49,701 nt of DNA from assembly GCA_018266895.1 (NCBI GenBank), contig JAFDZQ010000098.1:1-49701 (forward strand), read 5' to 3'. The stretch is from Bacteroidota bacterium. GTDB lineage: Bacteria; Bacteroidota; Ignavibacteria; Tepidaquicellales; Tepidaquicellaceae. How positions within the stretch are numbered: the stretch's first letter is position 1; each line of letters starts with the position of its first letter. Under the pieces are notes generated by a model. It saw only the letters and a program-made list of their open reading frames with translations, did no database searches and was not told the DNA's origin. Shown one piece after another: positions 25,554 to 34,925 of the stretch. The translations under genes and the position numbers were made by a program.

Positions 25554-26465
25554 TCATTTATTTGTTTTCCCTGTTTTTGGTTTTTTTACTGAAGGGGGTG
25601 AAAACAGATCTATATTCAGACCAATGTAAGCAGTCCCCCAGTTTATTTTCTTTTCCTTTGATGCCACTTCCCTTCTGACTGATGTGAGAACAGGTCCGTA
25701 AACAGCAGAATAAAATCTTCCCTGCTCATCGTTAAGTGATCCGCTTCTTTTGCCGTATTCGACTGCATCTGCAATTGATGCATTTGTATTTTTCAGTAAT
25801 AAATTTCCCAGATCATATCTGAGACCAATTGCAAGACCGATTCCCCTGCTGACTTTAGCTTCTACGCCTGCATCGAAACTGACTCCGAGTCTTAGATCAG
25901 AAAAAGACACTTTTACACTGTCAAACCTGTTTTCGGTTCTTGACAATTCACCTCCCAGAATATTCGCATTAAAATTCGCTCCGAAATAAGGACTGAACAA
26001 TCCTGTGAATGAAGTAGGTGCAAGTTCCAGTCCGAATCCGATACTAAAAGCACTGAAGTTATAATCATATGTTACACTTGTCAGAACTGTGTCAAGCTCA
26101 TTATTTATATTGATAATCTGAACTCCAATATTTCCGTTTTTAGCCGATTCAAATGTATTGAAAGCATTATAGCTTAATCCAAATACTCCTCTTATAGTAG
26201 AATATTTATCGAAATTGATTTTGCCTTTCCCGAAAAAACTTAATCCGTTTTTCCCGCCGTAATTGTTTGTCATCAGATTAGAATTTACCATAAGCACATA
26301 ATTAGAGCCAAGTATTCCTGTTTCAAGATAATCACCTTTAAGATCGTCATAGGGATTGTTTAATCCTGCACCGAGCTGGAGCTGAGGCTTATCAAACTGT
26401 GCATTTACCAATGAGTTGGATAAAAGAAATACAAGAAGGGCAATTTGTAATTTTTTTATTTTCAT
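25554..26465 (-). CDS. Outer-membrane beta-barrel protein (paralogue 2)
   Basis: A 303-residue homologue of its downstream neighbour, 46 nt away. The signal peptide covers about 1-22 (hydrophobic core, then VNAQF). Strand-like stretches such as FSIGFGLELAP, LGVSFDAGVEAK and GIGLAIGLRYDLGNLLL alternate through the chain. The C-terminus ends in a short basic Pro/Lys tail rather than the aromatic residue common in barrels. Its role is unknown; tandem duplication with divergence is inferred. It starts 4 nt from the rsmE stop, so it belongs to the rsmE-omp85 transcription unit. Confidence 0.78.
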   Translation of the reverse strand: MKIKKLQIALLVFLLSNSLVNAQFDKPQLQLGAGLNNPYDDLKGDYLETGILGSNYVLMVNSNLMTNNYGGKNGLSFFGKGKINFDKYSTIRGVFGLSYNAFNTFESAKNGNIGVQIININNELDTVLTSVTYDYNFSAFSIGFGLELAPTSFTGLFSPYFGANFNANILGGELSRTENRFDSVKVSFSDLRLGVSFDAGVEAKVSRGIGLAIGLRYDLGNLLLKNTNASIADAVEYGKRSGSLNDEQGRFYSAVYGPVLTSVRREVASKEKKINWGTAYIGLNIDLFSPPSVKKPKTGKTNK

Positions 26466-26469
26466 AGAT

Positions 26470-27201
26470 TTATTTAATTGTTAAATTTAATATAAGTTTA
26501 TAAACTGAAACAATTGCTGCCGTTTCAGCGCGGAGTTTTCTTTCTCCTAGCGATTTTAATATCCAACCGGTATTTGTTAACTTATTTACTTCTTCTTTGG
26601 AAAATCCGCCTTCAGGACCAATCATAAGATGGTATTCATTTGAAATCTTATCACTGATGACATTTTGTCTGTCATCTGAAAATTCATACATTACGATTTT
26701 ATTGTTTTTATTTTCAGTGAGGCTCAGCATTTCTGAAAATGAAACAATATTTCTGAACTCCGGAAGAAAACATCTCTGAGATTGCCCGGTAGCTCTTTTT
26801 ATAATATTGCTTATTCTCTCCATCTTTATGTTGCTGAACTTGCTTTTAATTACTGTATGCTCTGTCATAACCGGCTGAATTGACTTCACCCCAAGTTCAA
26901 CTGCTTTTTCAACGGCAAATTCGAATCGTGAAACATTCTTCAACGGAGCAATAAACAGGTTAAGACTGATCCCTGGTTCATACAAATTGTATTGCCGGCT
27001 TTCAATTCTGCAGATAATTTTTTTCATATCATTGGAGATGATTCTGCATTTATAAATATTCAGTTCACCGTCAGTTACAATTACATAATCACCTGTCTTT
27101 TTTCTTAATACTTTTGAAAGATGTTTAAAATCGTCTCCTTCAATAATGATTACATTTGTTTCAGTATTAATATTGTCTTTTGATATGTAATAGTATTCCA
27201 T
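26470..27201 (-). CDS. rsmE: 16S rRNA (uracil-1498-N3)-methyltransferase RsmE
   Basis: SPOUT-class methyltransferase that methylates N3 of U1498 in 16S rRNA using SAM. At 243 residues it has an N-terminal PUA-like domain (EGDDFKHLSKVLRKKTGD) and a C-terminal trefoil knot with the SAM-binding signatures MIGPEGGFSKEEV and LGERKLRAETAAI. The middle block FEFAVEKAVELGVKSIQPV is also typical. It sits between an Omp85-like gene (9 nt upstream) and the barrel paralogues (4 nt downstream), a housekeeping enzyme inside an envelope operon. Confidence 0.96.
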   Translation of the reverse strand: MEYYYISKDNINTETNVIIIEGDDFKHLSKVLRKKTGDYVIVTDGELNIYKCRIISNDMKKIICRIESRQYNLYEPGISLNLFIAPLKNVSRFEFAVEKAVELGVKSIQPVMTEHTVIKSKFSNIKMERISNIIKRATGQSQRCFLPEFRNIVSFSEMLSLTENKNNKIVMYEFSDDRQNVISDKISNEYHLMIGPEGGFSKEEVNKLTNTGWILKSLGERKLRAETAAIVSVYKLILNLTIK

Positions 27202-27210
27202 CAGGATAAT

Positions 27211-28620
27211 TTAAAATGATGCTTCCAAATCAAAAATTACCTGTGGAACAAATCTCTTATCCTCTTTTCTGAAAGCCAGATCCGTCCTGCCTGTAAATCC
27301 GAAAGGCAGAATGAAATTAAGACCGGAGCCGAATCCGTTCCTGAATTTTGTTTTGAAAAAATTATCAGTCTTATTCCAGACTCCGCCGGCATCAAAGAAT
27401 AAAGTGAGATAAAGTCCGAATTTATAATTCAGTTTTTTAAGCATTCCTATATTTTTTGCTAAGGGAAGCGAACTCCCTTTTACATAAAAAGGATTTATAA
27501 GCGGAACCCGGACTTCATTAAATAATCCGGCACGATTTTCACCTTCCAAAACCGTTTTTTTATAACCTCTGATAATTTTATCATAACCGTAAAATTCATT
27601 CAGATATGACGGTATCGTTCCTCCGAATGAAATTGCAGAATTAAAATATGACGCAAAAGTAATTTTGAAATCTCCTTTTATGGTTATCGGAAAAAACATC
27701 CTGGCTTCAGTATTTATTCTGTTAAAATCAAAAAGTTTTCCGAATCCGTACTTTTCGTACTCAAGAGAAAATAAAAATCCGGATAATGTATATTCAGTTG
27801 AATTCCTGCTGTCATATTTACCGATTACTCCAAAAGTCATAAAGTTATCTTTTCCGTCAGATGAAACCGTACTTCCCGGAAAATATTTTGATTGATCAAG
27901 TATTCTGTATGAAAGTTCTGATCTTAACGAAAAATATTCCGAAAAATATTTCCCCAGGCTGTAAGAGACTTTAAAGTTATGATTGACAAAATTATTTTCA
28001 TCCTCAGGCAGAGCTGATGAAGTAGTATCTCTCAGAGCTTCCAGACTTCTGTTATAAGTTTTAGAGTAACCTGCAGATACGGTTGAAAAAAAATGCGCTT
28101 TCTCCCCTATCCAGGGCACAAAATAACTCAGTTTCACAAAAGGTTCATAGCCAATGCCGAAATTCAGAGCCGCAGTTTCATTTCTGCCTCTGAAATTATT
28201 CCACACCAGATTTATTCCTGCCCAGAACTTAGACAATTCACCGTTCCGGAATCCTCCCTGAGGGACCGGCAGTATATAAAATCTTTCTTCCACAAGTATC
28301 ATCAGATTGATCTTATCCTGCGAACCGGACTGAAGAGGAATAAAATCAACTTTATTAAACAGTCCCAGTTTATATAATTTTTCAATGTCTTTCTCAAGCT
28401 TCTTTAAATCGAGTTTCGAGTTTTCTTTCACTGACAATTCCCTCAGTATGATTTCTTCCTTCGTCTTTTCATTTCCTGCTATGATAATCTTGTCAATATA
28501 AATATTATTCAGAAAGGATGATGAATCTCTGTTTGCATTCAGTGAATCCTGATTTACCTCTGCAGAAGTGAAACCGAATGATACATTAAATAACAAAATA
28601 CATGCAAACAATACTTTCAT
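27211..28620 (-). CDS. Omp85-superfamily protein with one POTRA domain (BamA/TamA-like)
   Basis: Outer-membrane protein of 469 residues. After a signal peptide (about 1-20), one POTRA domain is visible (about 41-115: IDKIIIAGNEKTKEEIILREL then LEKDIEKLYKLGLFNKVDF). The rest (about 130-469) is a beta-barrel ending in VIFDLEASF, a classical C-terminal strand with Phe. The barrel carries NNFRGRNE and YDKIIRGYKKTV; the RGY is a lid-loop-like (V/I)RG(F/Y) motif. BamA itself has five POTRA domains, so this is an accessory Omp85 member, perhaps for assembly or export of a specific partner. It shares a tight operon with rsmE. Confidence 0.88.
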   Translation of the reverse strand: MKVLFACILLFNVSFGFTSAEVNQDSLNANRDSSSFLNNIYIDKIIIAGNEKTKEEIILRELSVKENSKLDLKKLEKDIEKLYKLGLFNKVDFIPLQSGSQDKINLMILVEERFYILPVPQGGFRNGELSKFWAGINLVWNNFRGRNETAALNFGIGYEPFVKLSYFVPWIGEKAHFFSTVSAGYSKTYNRSLEALRDTTSSALPEDENNFVNHNFKVSYSLGKYFSEYFSLRSELSYRILDQSKYFPGSTVSSDGKDNFMTFGVIGKYDSRNSTEYTLSGFLFSLEYEKYGFGKLFDFNRINTEARMFFPITIKGDFKITFASYFNSAISFGGTIPSYLNEFYGYDKIIRGYKKTVLEGENRAGLFNEVRVPLINPFYVKGSSLPLAKNIGMLKKLNYKFGLYLTLFFDAGGVWNKTDNFFKTKFRNGFGSGLNFILPFGFTGRTDLAFRKEDKRFVPQVIFDLEASF

Positions 28621-28630
28621 AATTCAATGC

Positions 28631-30559
28631 TTATTTAGACAAAGATCTGAGCTGACTTACTTTCTGCAAAAGCTGTTTAGCATCGGGAGCATTTGGCTTT
28701 ATCTCAATGGCTTTGTTTATAAGAGCTTCAGCTTCATTCAGTTTTGAATAATTCATTAAATAATTTGCCCTTGAAAGATAGGAGTTATAATATGCGTTCA
28801 TCAGAAAGGTATGATGATAATCATCAATATCGGTAACGGTAAAATCAAACTGTGTTTCGGGTATCTCTTCATAAGTTTTAGCTTTACTATACCTGATCAG
28901 AAGTCCCTGCGGAACTCTCGCATAGTCTTTTCCGAATCTTTCATTTTTTTCCTGCTCTATTTCAAATGTAGTAAAGAAATTTCTTTCATCGTAATTTTTA
29001 TCCACAAGACTGTTAAGCAGGTTGAGAAAAGATGTCTGAATTTTCAGCAGATCCTGCCTGTCAGCTTCAGTTTTCGGGTTAGTATAGTGAACCGTATTAT
29101 TCTCAAATTTAATCAGCTCTGTCAGATAATTTTCAAACTCAATCCTGCTTTTGTTATAAATTTCGGGATAATGAATTTTAATGTGATGCATATACCAGCT
29201 TTTCCTGAGGAGTTCTTTATCAATAATAACCAGATCAGTTCTTATGTTTTTGACATACTGCTGATAAATTGATGAAGAAAGCCAGAAATCCCATTGAGAC
29301 GAAAGTATGATAGAATTCTGAGGAGCAGAGCGGAATACATTCATTGTAAAATCTTTTACAAAATAATTTTTACTTTCATCTACTTTAGAAAAATTCTGGA
29401 AAAGAGGAACAAGCGCAATAAGAATAAAAGCAAAACTTATCTGCGCGATATTGCTTTTTATTTTTTTAGCAAAGAAAACGAATCCGAAAGAGATCCAGAT
29501 TGCGGTTACAATAAATGCCAGAAGAAAATACGAATCAATGTCATAAATATCATAGTTTATGGCATAAAGAATACAGAACACGAACAACAACAATGTAAAC
29601 ATAAAAAGTTTTCTGCTTTTTTTATTCAGTTCATAAATTCCGGGTATGGCAATCAGCAAAGGCAAGTAGAAAAACTCAGAGGGATAATTCTTTGTAAAAT
29701 AAGAGAACTGCTTTCCTGCATTTTCTACTGATGAAAACATCCAGACGCTGAATTGCTTTCCGCTGAAATGCCTCCAGAAATTTTCAAAGTTATGAGGATA
29801 TCCCCAGCTCAGTACAGGATTTTCGGCTCTGACAAAAAGGTAAAAATAAAATGAGTATCCGAGCAAAAAAGGAACAGAAAGATATAATATTCTCATAAAG
29901 GAAATTTTTCCGAAACCATTCACAGCAAAATACAGATACAGAAATCCGACCGACAGGAAAATTGTGGACAAATGGTTTGTGAAACTTAATCCGAGAATAA
30001 AAGCAAACAGTATCCACGGCTTTTCATTTTGCAGTTCAGGAGTCTTTTCTTTTGTGTTCAAACTGTTTGCTTTCAGAAAAAGATAAATATTCGTGACAAG
30101 AAAAAAAGTATGAAGAGAGTATACCTCAATCGCATTGGCAGTATCCCAGAATGTCTTTGAGAAAGCAAGGATCAATACTGAAGCCAGAGAAATATTGAAT
30201 ACTGTATTATCACTAAATTTATAAATTTCGTTAACAGGTTCTCCCTCAAATCTCTGAAACTTCATAATAAAAACGAGCAGATTAAAGAACATAAACAATG
30301 CAGCCGAAGAAATCACTGCGCACATAAAATTAAGCCTGTAAACTTCATCTCCGAACGGAAGTTTAGTGAATATATTGCCAAGCACAGTGAATAAAGGATA
30401 ACCGGTTGGATGTGCGACACCGAGTTTTGACGCGACAGCAGCCAGTTCTCCCGAATCAATAAAAGTCACCGTCGGCGCAAGTGTAGAAAGATATATTATG
30501 AATGGTATCAGAAATGATAAAATCTGATAAACTATTTTCAATCCTGAATTATTTTTCAA
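28631..30559 (-). CDS. DUF2723-family polytopic membrane protein (possible glycosyltransferase/mannosyltransferase fold)
   Basis: A 642-residue inner-membrane protein with about 10-12 transmembrane helices in its first 400 residues. The N-terminal loop TVTFIDSGELAAVASKLGVAHPTGYPLF carries the DUF2723 signature and the acidic residues found after helix 1 in GT-C-like lipid-linked sugar transferases. The C-terminal part (about 420-640) is periplasmic and ends in a TPR-like hairpin (LNEAEALINKAIEIKPN). In Bacteroidota, related proteins are tied to O-glycosylation; that role is inferred by family only. The start is TTG at 30559. Confidence 0.86.
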   Translation of the reverse strand: MKNNSGLKIVYQILSFLIPFIIYLSTLAPTVTFIDSGELAAVASKLGVAHPTGYPLFTVLGNIFTKLPFGDEVYRLNFMCAVISSAALFMFFNLLVFIMKFQRFEGEPVNEIYKFSDNTVFNISLASVLILAFSKTFWDTANAIEVYSLHTFFLVTNIYLFLKANSLNTKEKTPELQNEKPWILFAFILGLSFTNHLSTIFLSVGFLYLYFAVNGFGKISFMRILYLSVPFLLGYSFYFYLFVRAENPVLSWGYPHNFENFWRHFSGKQFSVWMFSSVENAGKQFSYFTKNYPSEFFYLPLLIAIPGIYELNKKSRKLFMFTLLLFVFCILYAINYDIYDIDSYFLLAFIVTAIWISFGFVFFAKKIKSNIAQISFAFILIALVPLFQNFSKVDESKNYFVKDFTMNVFRSAPQNSIILSSQWDFWLSSSIYQQYVKNIRTDLVIIDKELLRKSWYMHHIKIHYPEIYNKSRIEFENYLTELIKFENNTVHYTNPKTEADRQDLLKIQTSFLNLLNSLVDKNYDERNFFTTFEIEQEKNERFGKDYARVPQGLLIRYSKAKTYEEIPETQFDFTVTDIDDYHHTFLMNAYYNSYLSRANYLMNYSKLNEAEALINKAIEIKPNAPDAKQLLQKVSQLRSLSK

Positions 30560-30578
30560 TCAGTAAAAATTTATAGTT

Positions 30579-30983
30579 TTACGAGAATAATCTTAGATGT
30601 TCACTCATAATGCATTTATTTTCAACGAACATCAGATCGTTTTCTTCAGCAAGCTTTTTTGCTTTGGAATCCATGACACCCTGCTGAGCCCATATAAGTT
30701 CAGGTTTTTCCTTGAGCAATAATACTTCATTTACTATCCCGGTCAGAATCTCAGATCTTCTGAATATATTAACAATGTCAATCTTAAACGGAATATCGGA
30801 AAGCGAGCCGTAACTGTAAATTGAGTCTGTTATTTTCCCTTCAAGTTTAGGATTCACACCGTAAACAGTATATTTATTTGACACAAGGTATCTGCCGATC
30901 CTGTTTGAAGGTCTTGAAGGATTATCAGAAAACCCTATAACAGCAATAGTTTTAGCATTACTTAATATTTCTTTAACAGACAT
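30579..30983 (-). CDS. CoA-binding domain protein (YccU-like)
   Basis: A 134-residue single Rossmann-like CoA-binding domain. The pattern AKTIAVIGFSDNPSRPSNRIGRYL and the following YTVYGVNPK are typical of the CoA_binding_2 family, as are DIVNIFRRSE and WAQQGVMDSKA. Such proteins bind CoA or acyl-CoA, but their role is not established. It lies 19 nt upstream of the DUF2723 gene and downstream of a terminator, so it may be the first gene of the minus-strand operon running to the cytochrome c gene. Confidence 0.92.
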   Translation of the reverse strand: MSVKEILSNAKTIAVIGFSDNPSRPSNRIGRYLVSNKYTVYGVNPKLEGKITDSIYSYGSLSDIPFKIDIVNIFRRSEILTGIVNEVLLLKEKPELIWAQQGVMDSKAKKLAEENDLMFVENKCIMSEHLRLFS

Positions 30984-31008
30984 TCGGCTGCTTTTAATAA
31001 AAAAAAAT

Positions 31009-31039
31009 AAGGGAATAATTCCAATGGAATCATTCCCTT
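31009..31039 (-). terminator. Intrinsic terminator downstream of the CADD-like gene
   Basis: AAGGGAAT-A-ATTCC pairs with GGAAT-C-ATTCCCTT: 13 pairs with a single A/C mismatch and a 3-nt loop. Read leftward it is followed by TTATTTTTTTTTATT. It lies 22 nt past the stop of the 31061-31750 gene and just before the CoA-binding gene, separating the two units. Confidence 0.88.
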
Positions 31040-31060
31040 TATGAAATCCGGATCATAAAA

Positions 31061-31750
31061 CTAATTCACACAATAATTTTTATAAACTCCGTCAAGAAAA
31101 TTCCACATAAGAGTTGCTGATTCATCAACTGTATTTATAAGTCTTTTCTGATCTTCGAGCGAGAGATTGTTTTTTACCATAATATCCATTTCATCCTTGG
31201 AGTGATACACATCAGCTTCTTCATGAACAGTGAAAAATTCAATAGCTTTATCCGAATCAATACCATAATATTTTTTCAGTCCGTCAATTTTAGTTCTTGA
31301 AATTTCCGGCACCTGTGATTCATAAGCGTAAAGCGAAGCGAGCCCGAGAGTAAATTCAGGTGATCGTGTAAGTTCATACATGCCGTCCACAAGATCCTCC
31401 ACTTCCCTGATCGGCCTGGCGTTTTTAACTTCATCTTCCGACAATCCCAGACTTTCAGCAAAATTAATCCACAGCCTCGGATGATCTTCGATTCCGGTTT
31501 TGAATCCTTCCTCATCAGCAAGATTTTCAAGAAGGATCTTTCTTGTTCTTACATCTTCACAGTTAGAATGAACACAACTTACGAATCTCGGGAAATGCTT
31601 TACAAAATGATAATACTGCTTTGCATATTCCTGAAGTTCTTTTTTAGTAAGCGTACCTTCATTCCATTTCTGATAAAAGGGATGTTTAAGCAGACTTTTT
31701 TTCTCAATTGCTGAATTTACTTCACTTATGAATTTTTCTTCTGTAAGCAT
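31061..31750 (-). CDS. CADD-like heme-oxygenase-fold diiron/dimetal protein; candidate self-sacrificing 4-aminobenzoate synthase
   Basis: A 229-residue all-helical protein of the TenA/PqqC/heme-oxygenase fold, closest by eye to Chlamydia CADD (CT610) and its folate-linked homologues. Candidate metal ligands are Glu80/Glu81 (LADEEG), His90, Glu144 (YAYES), His176, Asp180 and His183 (VHEEADVYH). Those from His90 on sit at a constant +2 offset from the CADD ligands as I recall them. Tyr143 and Lys154 align with CADD Tyr141 and Lys152, reported as the tyrosine and amino-donor lysine for p-aminobenzoate formation; Tyr26 could be the other key tyrosine. If so, it makes pABA from its own tyrosine for folate synthesis. 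No folate genes are adjacent. It has its own terminator. Confidence 0.82.
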   Translation of the reverse strand: MLTEEKFISEVNSAIEKKSLLKHPFYQKWNEGTLTKKELQEYAKQYYHFVKHFPRFVSCVHSNCEDVRTRKILLENLADEEGFKTGIEDHPRLWINFAESLGLSEDEVKNARPIREVEDLVDGMYELTRSPEFTLGLASLYAYESQVPEISRTKIDGLKKYYGIDSDKAIEFFTVHEEADVYHSKDEMDIMVKNNLSLEDQKRLINTVDESATLMWNFLDGVYKNYCVN

Positions 31751-31864
31751 ATATTTAGTTTTGTTAATAAATTTTTGAGTGTAAATTAAGCAATATTTAA
31801 ATAATTAAAAATATAAACATACAGTATTCAGTAAAAACAAATTCATTATTAAAATTACTTATTG

Positions 31865-31887
31865 CATTTAAAAAATATTTTTAAATG
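31865..31887. repeat. AT-only inverted repeat between gcvP and the CADD-like gene
   Basis: CATTTAAAAA and TTTTTAAATG form 10 perfect pairs around a 3-nt centre, about 30 nt beyond the gcvP stop. With almost no GC and only a short T-rich sequence after it on the minus strand, it is a poor terminator. It could be an operator for the CADD-like gene, whose start is about 115 nt further on. Confidence 0.3.
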
Positions 31888-31915
31888 TACTTGAAATACT
31901 ATTTATAATGCAGTT

Positions 31916-34816
31916 TTAATGAACATTTTCCTCAGCATAATCACTTACCGGATTACAACTGCAGACAAGATGTCTGTCTCCGTATGCGTTATCAATTCTT
32001 GCAACTGAAGGCCAGAATTTATTTATACCTTCCGAGACCAGAGGAAATACAGCTTTCTCTCTTGAATAAGGATGATTCCACACTTCGGATACAATACTCT
32101 GAAATGTATGTGGGGCATTTTTTAAAACATTATCCAGAACATCTGCTTCACCTGATTCTATCTCCCTGATTTCTTCGCGAATAAGTTTCATTGCCAGGCA
32201 GAATCTGTCTAATTCCTTTTTACTTTCGCTTTCTGTCGGTTCGACCATCAAAGTACCCGGCACAGGAAAAGAAACTGTCGGTGCGTGGAAATTATAATCC
32301 ATAAGTCTTTTTGCAATGTCTTCAACTTCAACTTTTGCTGAAGTCTTGAAACTTCTCATATCAAATATCAGCTCATGCGCTACCCTTCCTTCTTTACCTT
32401 CATAAAGTGTCTTAAAATCATCTTTAAGTTTTTCCTTTATATAGTTTGCATTAAGTATTGCAATTTCAGTAGCTCTTTTCAATCCTTCTTCTCCCATCAG
32501 TTTAATATAAGCATAGGAAATAACCAGAATACTCGGACTTCCCCAGGGAGCGGCTGAAACTGCTGTTATTGATTTTTCACCGCCTGTATTTATTACGGGA
32601 TGTGAGGGAAGAAAAGGTATCAGATGAGATGCAACTCCTATAGGACCCATTCCAGGTCCACCGCCTCCGTGAGGAATGCAGAATGTCTTATGAAGATTCA
32701 GATGGCAAACATCGGCACCGATCATTGCCGGGCTGGTAATTCCGACCTGTGCATTCATATTTGCACCGTCCATATAGACCTGCCCGCCGTATTTATGAAT
32801 AATTCCGCAGATGTCCTGTATTGTTTCCTCATAAATTCCGTGAGTGGAAGGATATGTTACCATAAGAGCAGCGAGCGAATCTTTATACTGCTCTGCTTTT
32901 TTCTTCAGATCTTCCATATCAATATTACCGGAAGGATCGCTGCCGACAACCACTACCTTCATTCCTGCCATTACAGCACTTGCAGGATTAGTACCGTGTG
33001 CTGATGAAGGAATGAGACAGATGTTTCTGTGAATGTCCCCTCTGTCAATATGATACTGCCTTATAACCATTAAACCTGTATACTCTCCCTGAGCTCCGGC
33101 ATTTGGCTGTAAAGATATTCCCTGAAATCCCGTGATCTCTTTCAGATCTTCTGAGAGTTCACTTATAATCTGAGTATAGCCTTCTGCCTGATCAAGAGGA
33201 ACAAACGGATGAATGTTACCGAATTCCGGCCAGGTCATTCCGGCCATTTCGACAGATGCATTTAGCTTCATAGTGCAGGAACCGAGAGGAATCATTGAAG
33301 TTGTAAGTGAAAGATCCTTATTCTCGAGATTTTTAAGATATCTCAGCATTTCAGTTTCAGAATGATATGAGTTAAAAACAGGATGTGTAAGATATTTACT
33401 GTGCCTTTTAAATTCATCCGGCACATTAATTGTCAAATTATTTAATAAACTTTCGATATCACAATTTTTATCTGTGTCTAATTTCTCAAACAGTGAGATA
33501 ATATTTTTAATATCATCAGTTTCTGTGATTTCGCTGACTGATATCCCGACTGCATTTTCAAAATATCTGAAATTTATTCCCGCGTCTTCTGATAATTTCT
33601 TAAGTGAGTTTAGTTTTACTTTGTCTAATTCCACCTTAAGAGTATCGAAGTAATTTTTATTGACCTGAACATATCCGAGTTCTGTTAATCCGTCATTCAG
33701 GAGGTTCGTCAGAAAATAAATTTTTTCGGCAATTGACTTTAATCCTTCAGGACCATGATAAACTGCATACATACCGGCGGTGATGGCGAGGAGAACCTGT
33801 GCAGTGCAGATATTGCTTGTGGCTTTTTCTCTTTTTATATGCTGCTCTCTTGTCTGCAATGCCATTCTGTAGGCTTTATTTCCCTGAACATCAACTGATA
33901 TTCCGATTATTCTGCCCGGGATCTGTCTTTTAAATTTATCTTTTGTAGCGAAATAAGCTGCATGGGGACCTCCGTATCCCATGGGAACTCCGAACCTCTG
34001 AGTGGATCCGACAACGCAGTCTGCCCCGAATTCTCCCGGAGGAGTCAGAAGAATAAGACTCATAAGATCAGCTGCTACTATAGTGTTAATTTCTTTATTC
34101 TGAGCTTCTTCAAACAAATTTCTGAAATCGTATATCTCACCGTCAGCAGAAGGATATTGAACTATAACTGCGAATACTTCATTATTAAGATCTGCATTTC
34201 TGTGATCTCCGATAATTACTTTTATACCGAGCGGATTTGCTCTTGTTTTTATAATATCAATTGTCTGCGGAAAGCAGTCCTTTGAAACAAAGATGGAACC
34301 GGAATTTTTCTTTCCGCCGCTCCGCGAATGAAAAAACATAAGCATTGCTTCGGCTGCTGCTGTTCCTTCATCAAGCAAAGAAGCATTAGCTATGTCCATT
34401 GCCGTAAGATCGCATATCATCGTCTGATAATTCAGAAGGGCTTCAAGTCTTCCCTGGGATATTTCCGCCTGATAAGGCGTATACTGAGTATACCAGCCCG
34501 GATTTTCAAGAACATTTCTTAAAATTACCTGAGGAGTGATCGTGGGATAATAACCCATTCCTATGTATGACTTATAGATCTTATTTTTTTCAGCGACTGC
34601 TTTGAGATGCTCCAGAAATTTATTCTCGCTTAAAGCATCATCAAGGCATAAGTTGTTTTTGAGTCTGATCTTAGATGGAATTGTTTCATCGATCAGTTTA
34701 TCAAGTGAAGTTACACCGATCACTTCCAGCATTTCTTTTACCTGTGTTTGATCGGGTCCGATATGCCTGTTGACAAATTTATCCTGTTCATTTAAAACTG
34801 ACATTGAGATTGACAT
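31916..34816 (-). CDS. gcvP: Glycine dehydrogenase (decarboxylating), P-protein
   Basis: PLP enzyme of the glycine cleavage system: decarboxylates glycine and passes the aminomethyl group to lipoyl-GcvH. It is a full-length single-chain form of 966 residues with both homologous halves, not the split GcvPA/GcvPB type. The N-terminal RHIGPD, the glycine-rich [12 protein letters not shown], the C-half [10 protein letters not shown] and the PLP lysine (Lys710 in [15 protein letters not shown]) are all visible. gcvT and gcvH are not in the window. No glycine riboswitch was seen in the 109 nt upstream; instead there are three CAAATC repeats just before the ATG. Confidence 0.98.
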   Translation of the reverse strand: MSISMSVLNEQDKFVNRHIGPDQTQVKEMLEVIGVTSLDKLIDETIPSKIRLKNNLCLDDALSENKFLEHLKAVAEKNKIYKSYIGMGYYPTITPQVILRNVLENPGWYTQYTPYQAEISQGRLEALLNYQTMICDLTAMDIANASLLDEGTAAAEAMLMFFHSRSGGKKNSGSIFVSKDCFPQTIDIIKTRANPLGIKVIIGDHRNADLNNEVFAVIVQYPSADGEIYDFRNLFEEAQNKEINTIVAADLMSLILLTPPGEFGADCVVGSTQRFGVPMGYGGPHAAYFATKDKFKRQIPGRIIGISVDVQGNKAYRMALQTREQHIKREKATSNICTAQVLLAITAGMYAVYHGPEGLKSIAEKIYFLTNLLNDGLTELGYVQVNKNYFDTLKVELDKVKLNSLKKLSEDAGINFRYFENAVGISVSEITETDDIKNIISLFEKLDTDKNCDIESLLNNLTINVPDEFKRHSKYLTHPVFNSYHSETEMLRYLKNLENKDLSLTTSMIPLGSCTMKLNASVEMAGMTWPEFGNIHPFVPLDQAEGYTQIISELSEDLKEITGFQGISLQPNAGAQGEYTGLMVIRQYHIDRGDIHRNICLIPSSAHGTNPASAVMAGMKVVVVGSDPSGNIDMEDLKKKAEQYKDSLAALMVTYPSTHGIYEETIQDICGIIHKYGGQVYMDGANMNAQVGITSPAMIGADVCHLNLHKTFCIPHGGGGPGMGPIGVASHLIPFLPSHPVINTGGEKSITAVSAAPWGSPSILVISYAYIKLMGEEGLKRATEIAILNANYIKEKLKDDFKTLYEGKEGRVAHELIFDMRSFKTSAKVEVEDIAKRLMDYNFHAPTVSFPVPGTLMVEPTESESKKELDRFCLAMKLIREEIREIESGEADVLDNVLKNAPHTFQSIVSEVWNHPYSREKAVFPLVSEGINKFWPSVARIDNAYGDRHLVCSCNPVSDYAEENVH

Positions 34817-34819
34817 AAA

Positions 34820-34841
34820 GATTTGTGATTTGTTTGATTTG
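34820..34841. repeat. Three CAAATC/GATTTG copies in the gcvP leader
   Basis: GATTTG on the plus strand occurs at 34820-34825, 34827-34832 and 34836-34841, immediately before the gcvP start codon. Spacing is irregular (7 and 9 nt). It occupies the place where a Shine-Dalgarno sequence would be. Significance unknown. Confidence 0.4.
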
Positions 34842-34925
34842 ATTAATAGATAAATATAAAATTTATTTACTGTAAACTAAATTCAAAACCGGATGGATAT
34901 CAATATTTAGATTTAATTTCGCAAC

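Noticed and set aside
31865-31887. gcvP terminator
   Set aside because: The stem is almost purely A/T and lacks a solid T tract, so it was listed only as a repeat.
32624-34522. Long open frames antisense to gcvP and other genes
   Set aside because: They run opposite well-conserved coding regions, have no recognisable domains and are best explained as codon-usage shadows.
34817-34925. Glycine riboswitch ahead of gcvP
   Set aside because: No paired aptamer-like GC-rich core is present; the 109-nt spacer is simple AT-rich sequence with short repeats, and too short for a tandem aptamer.
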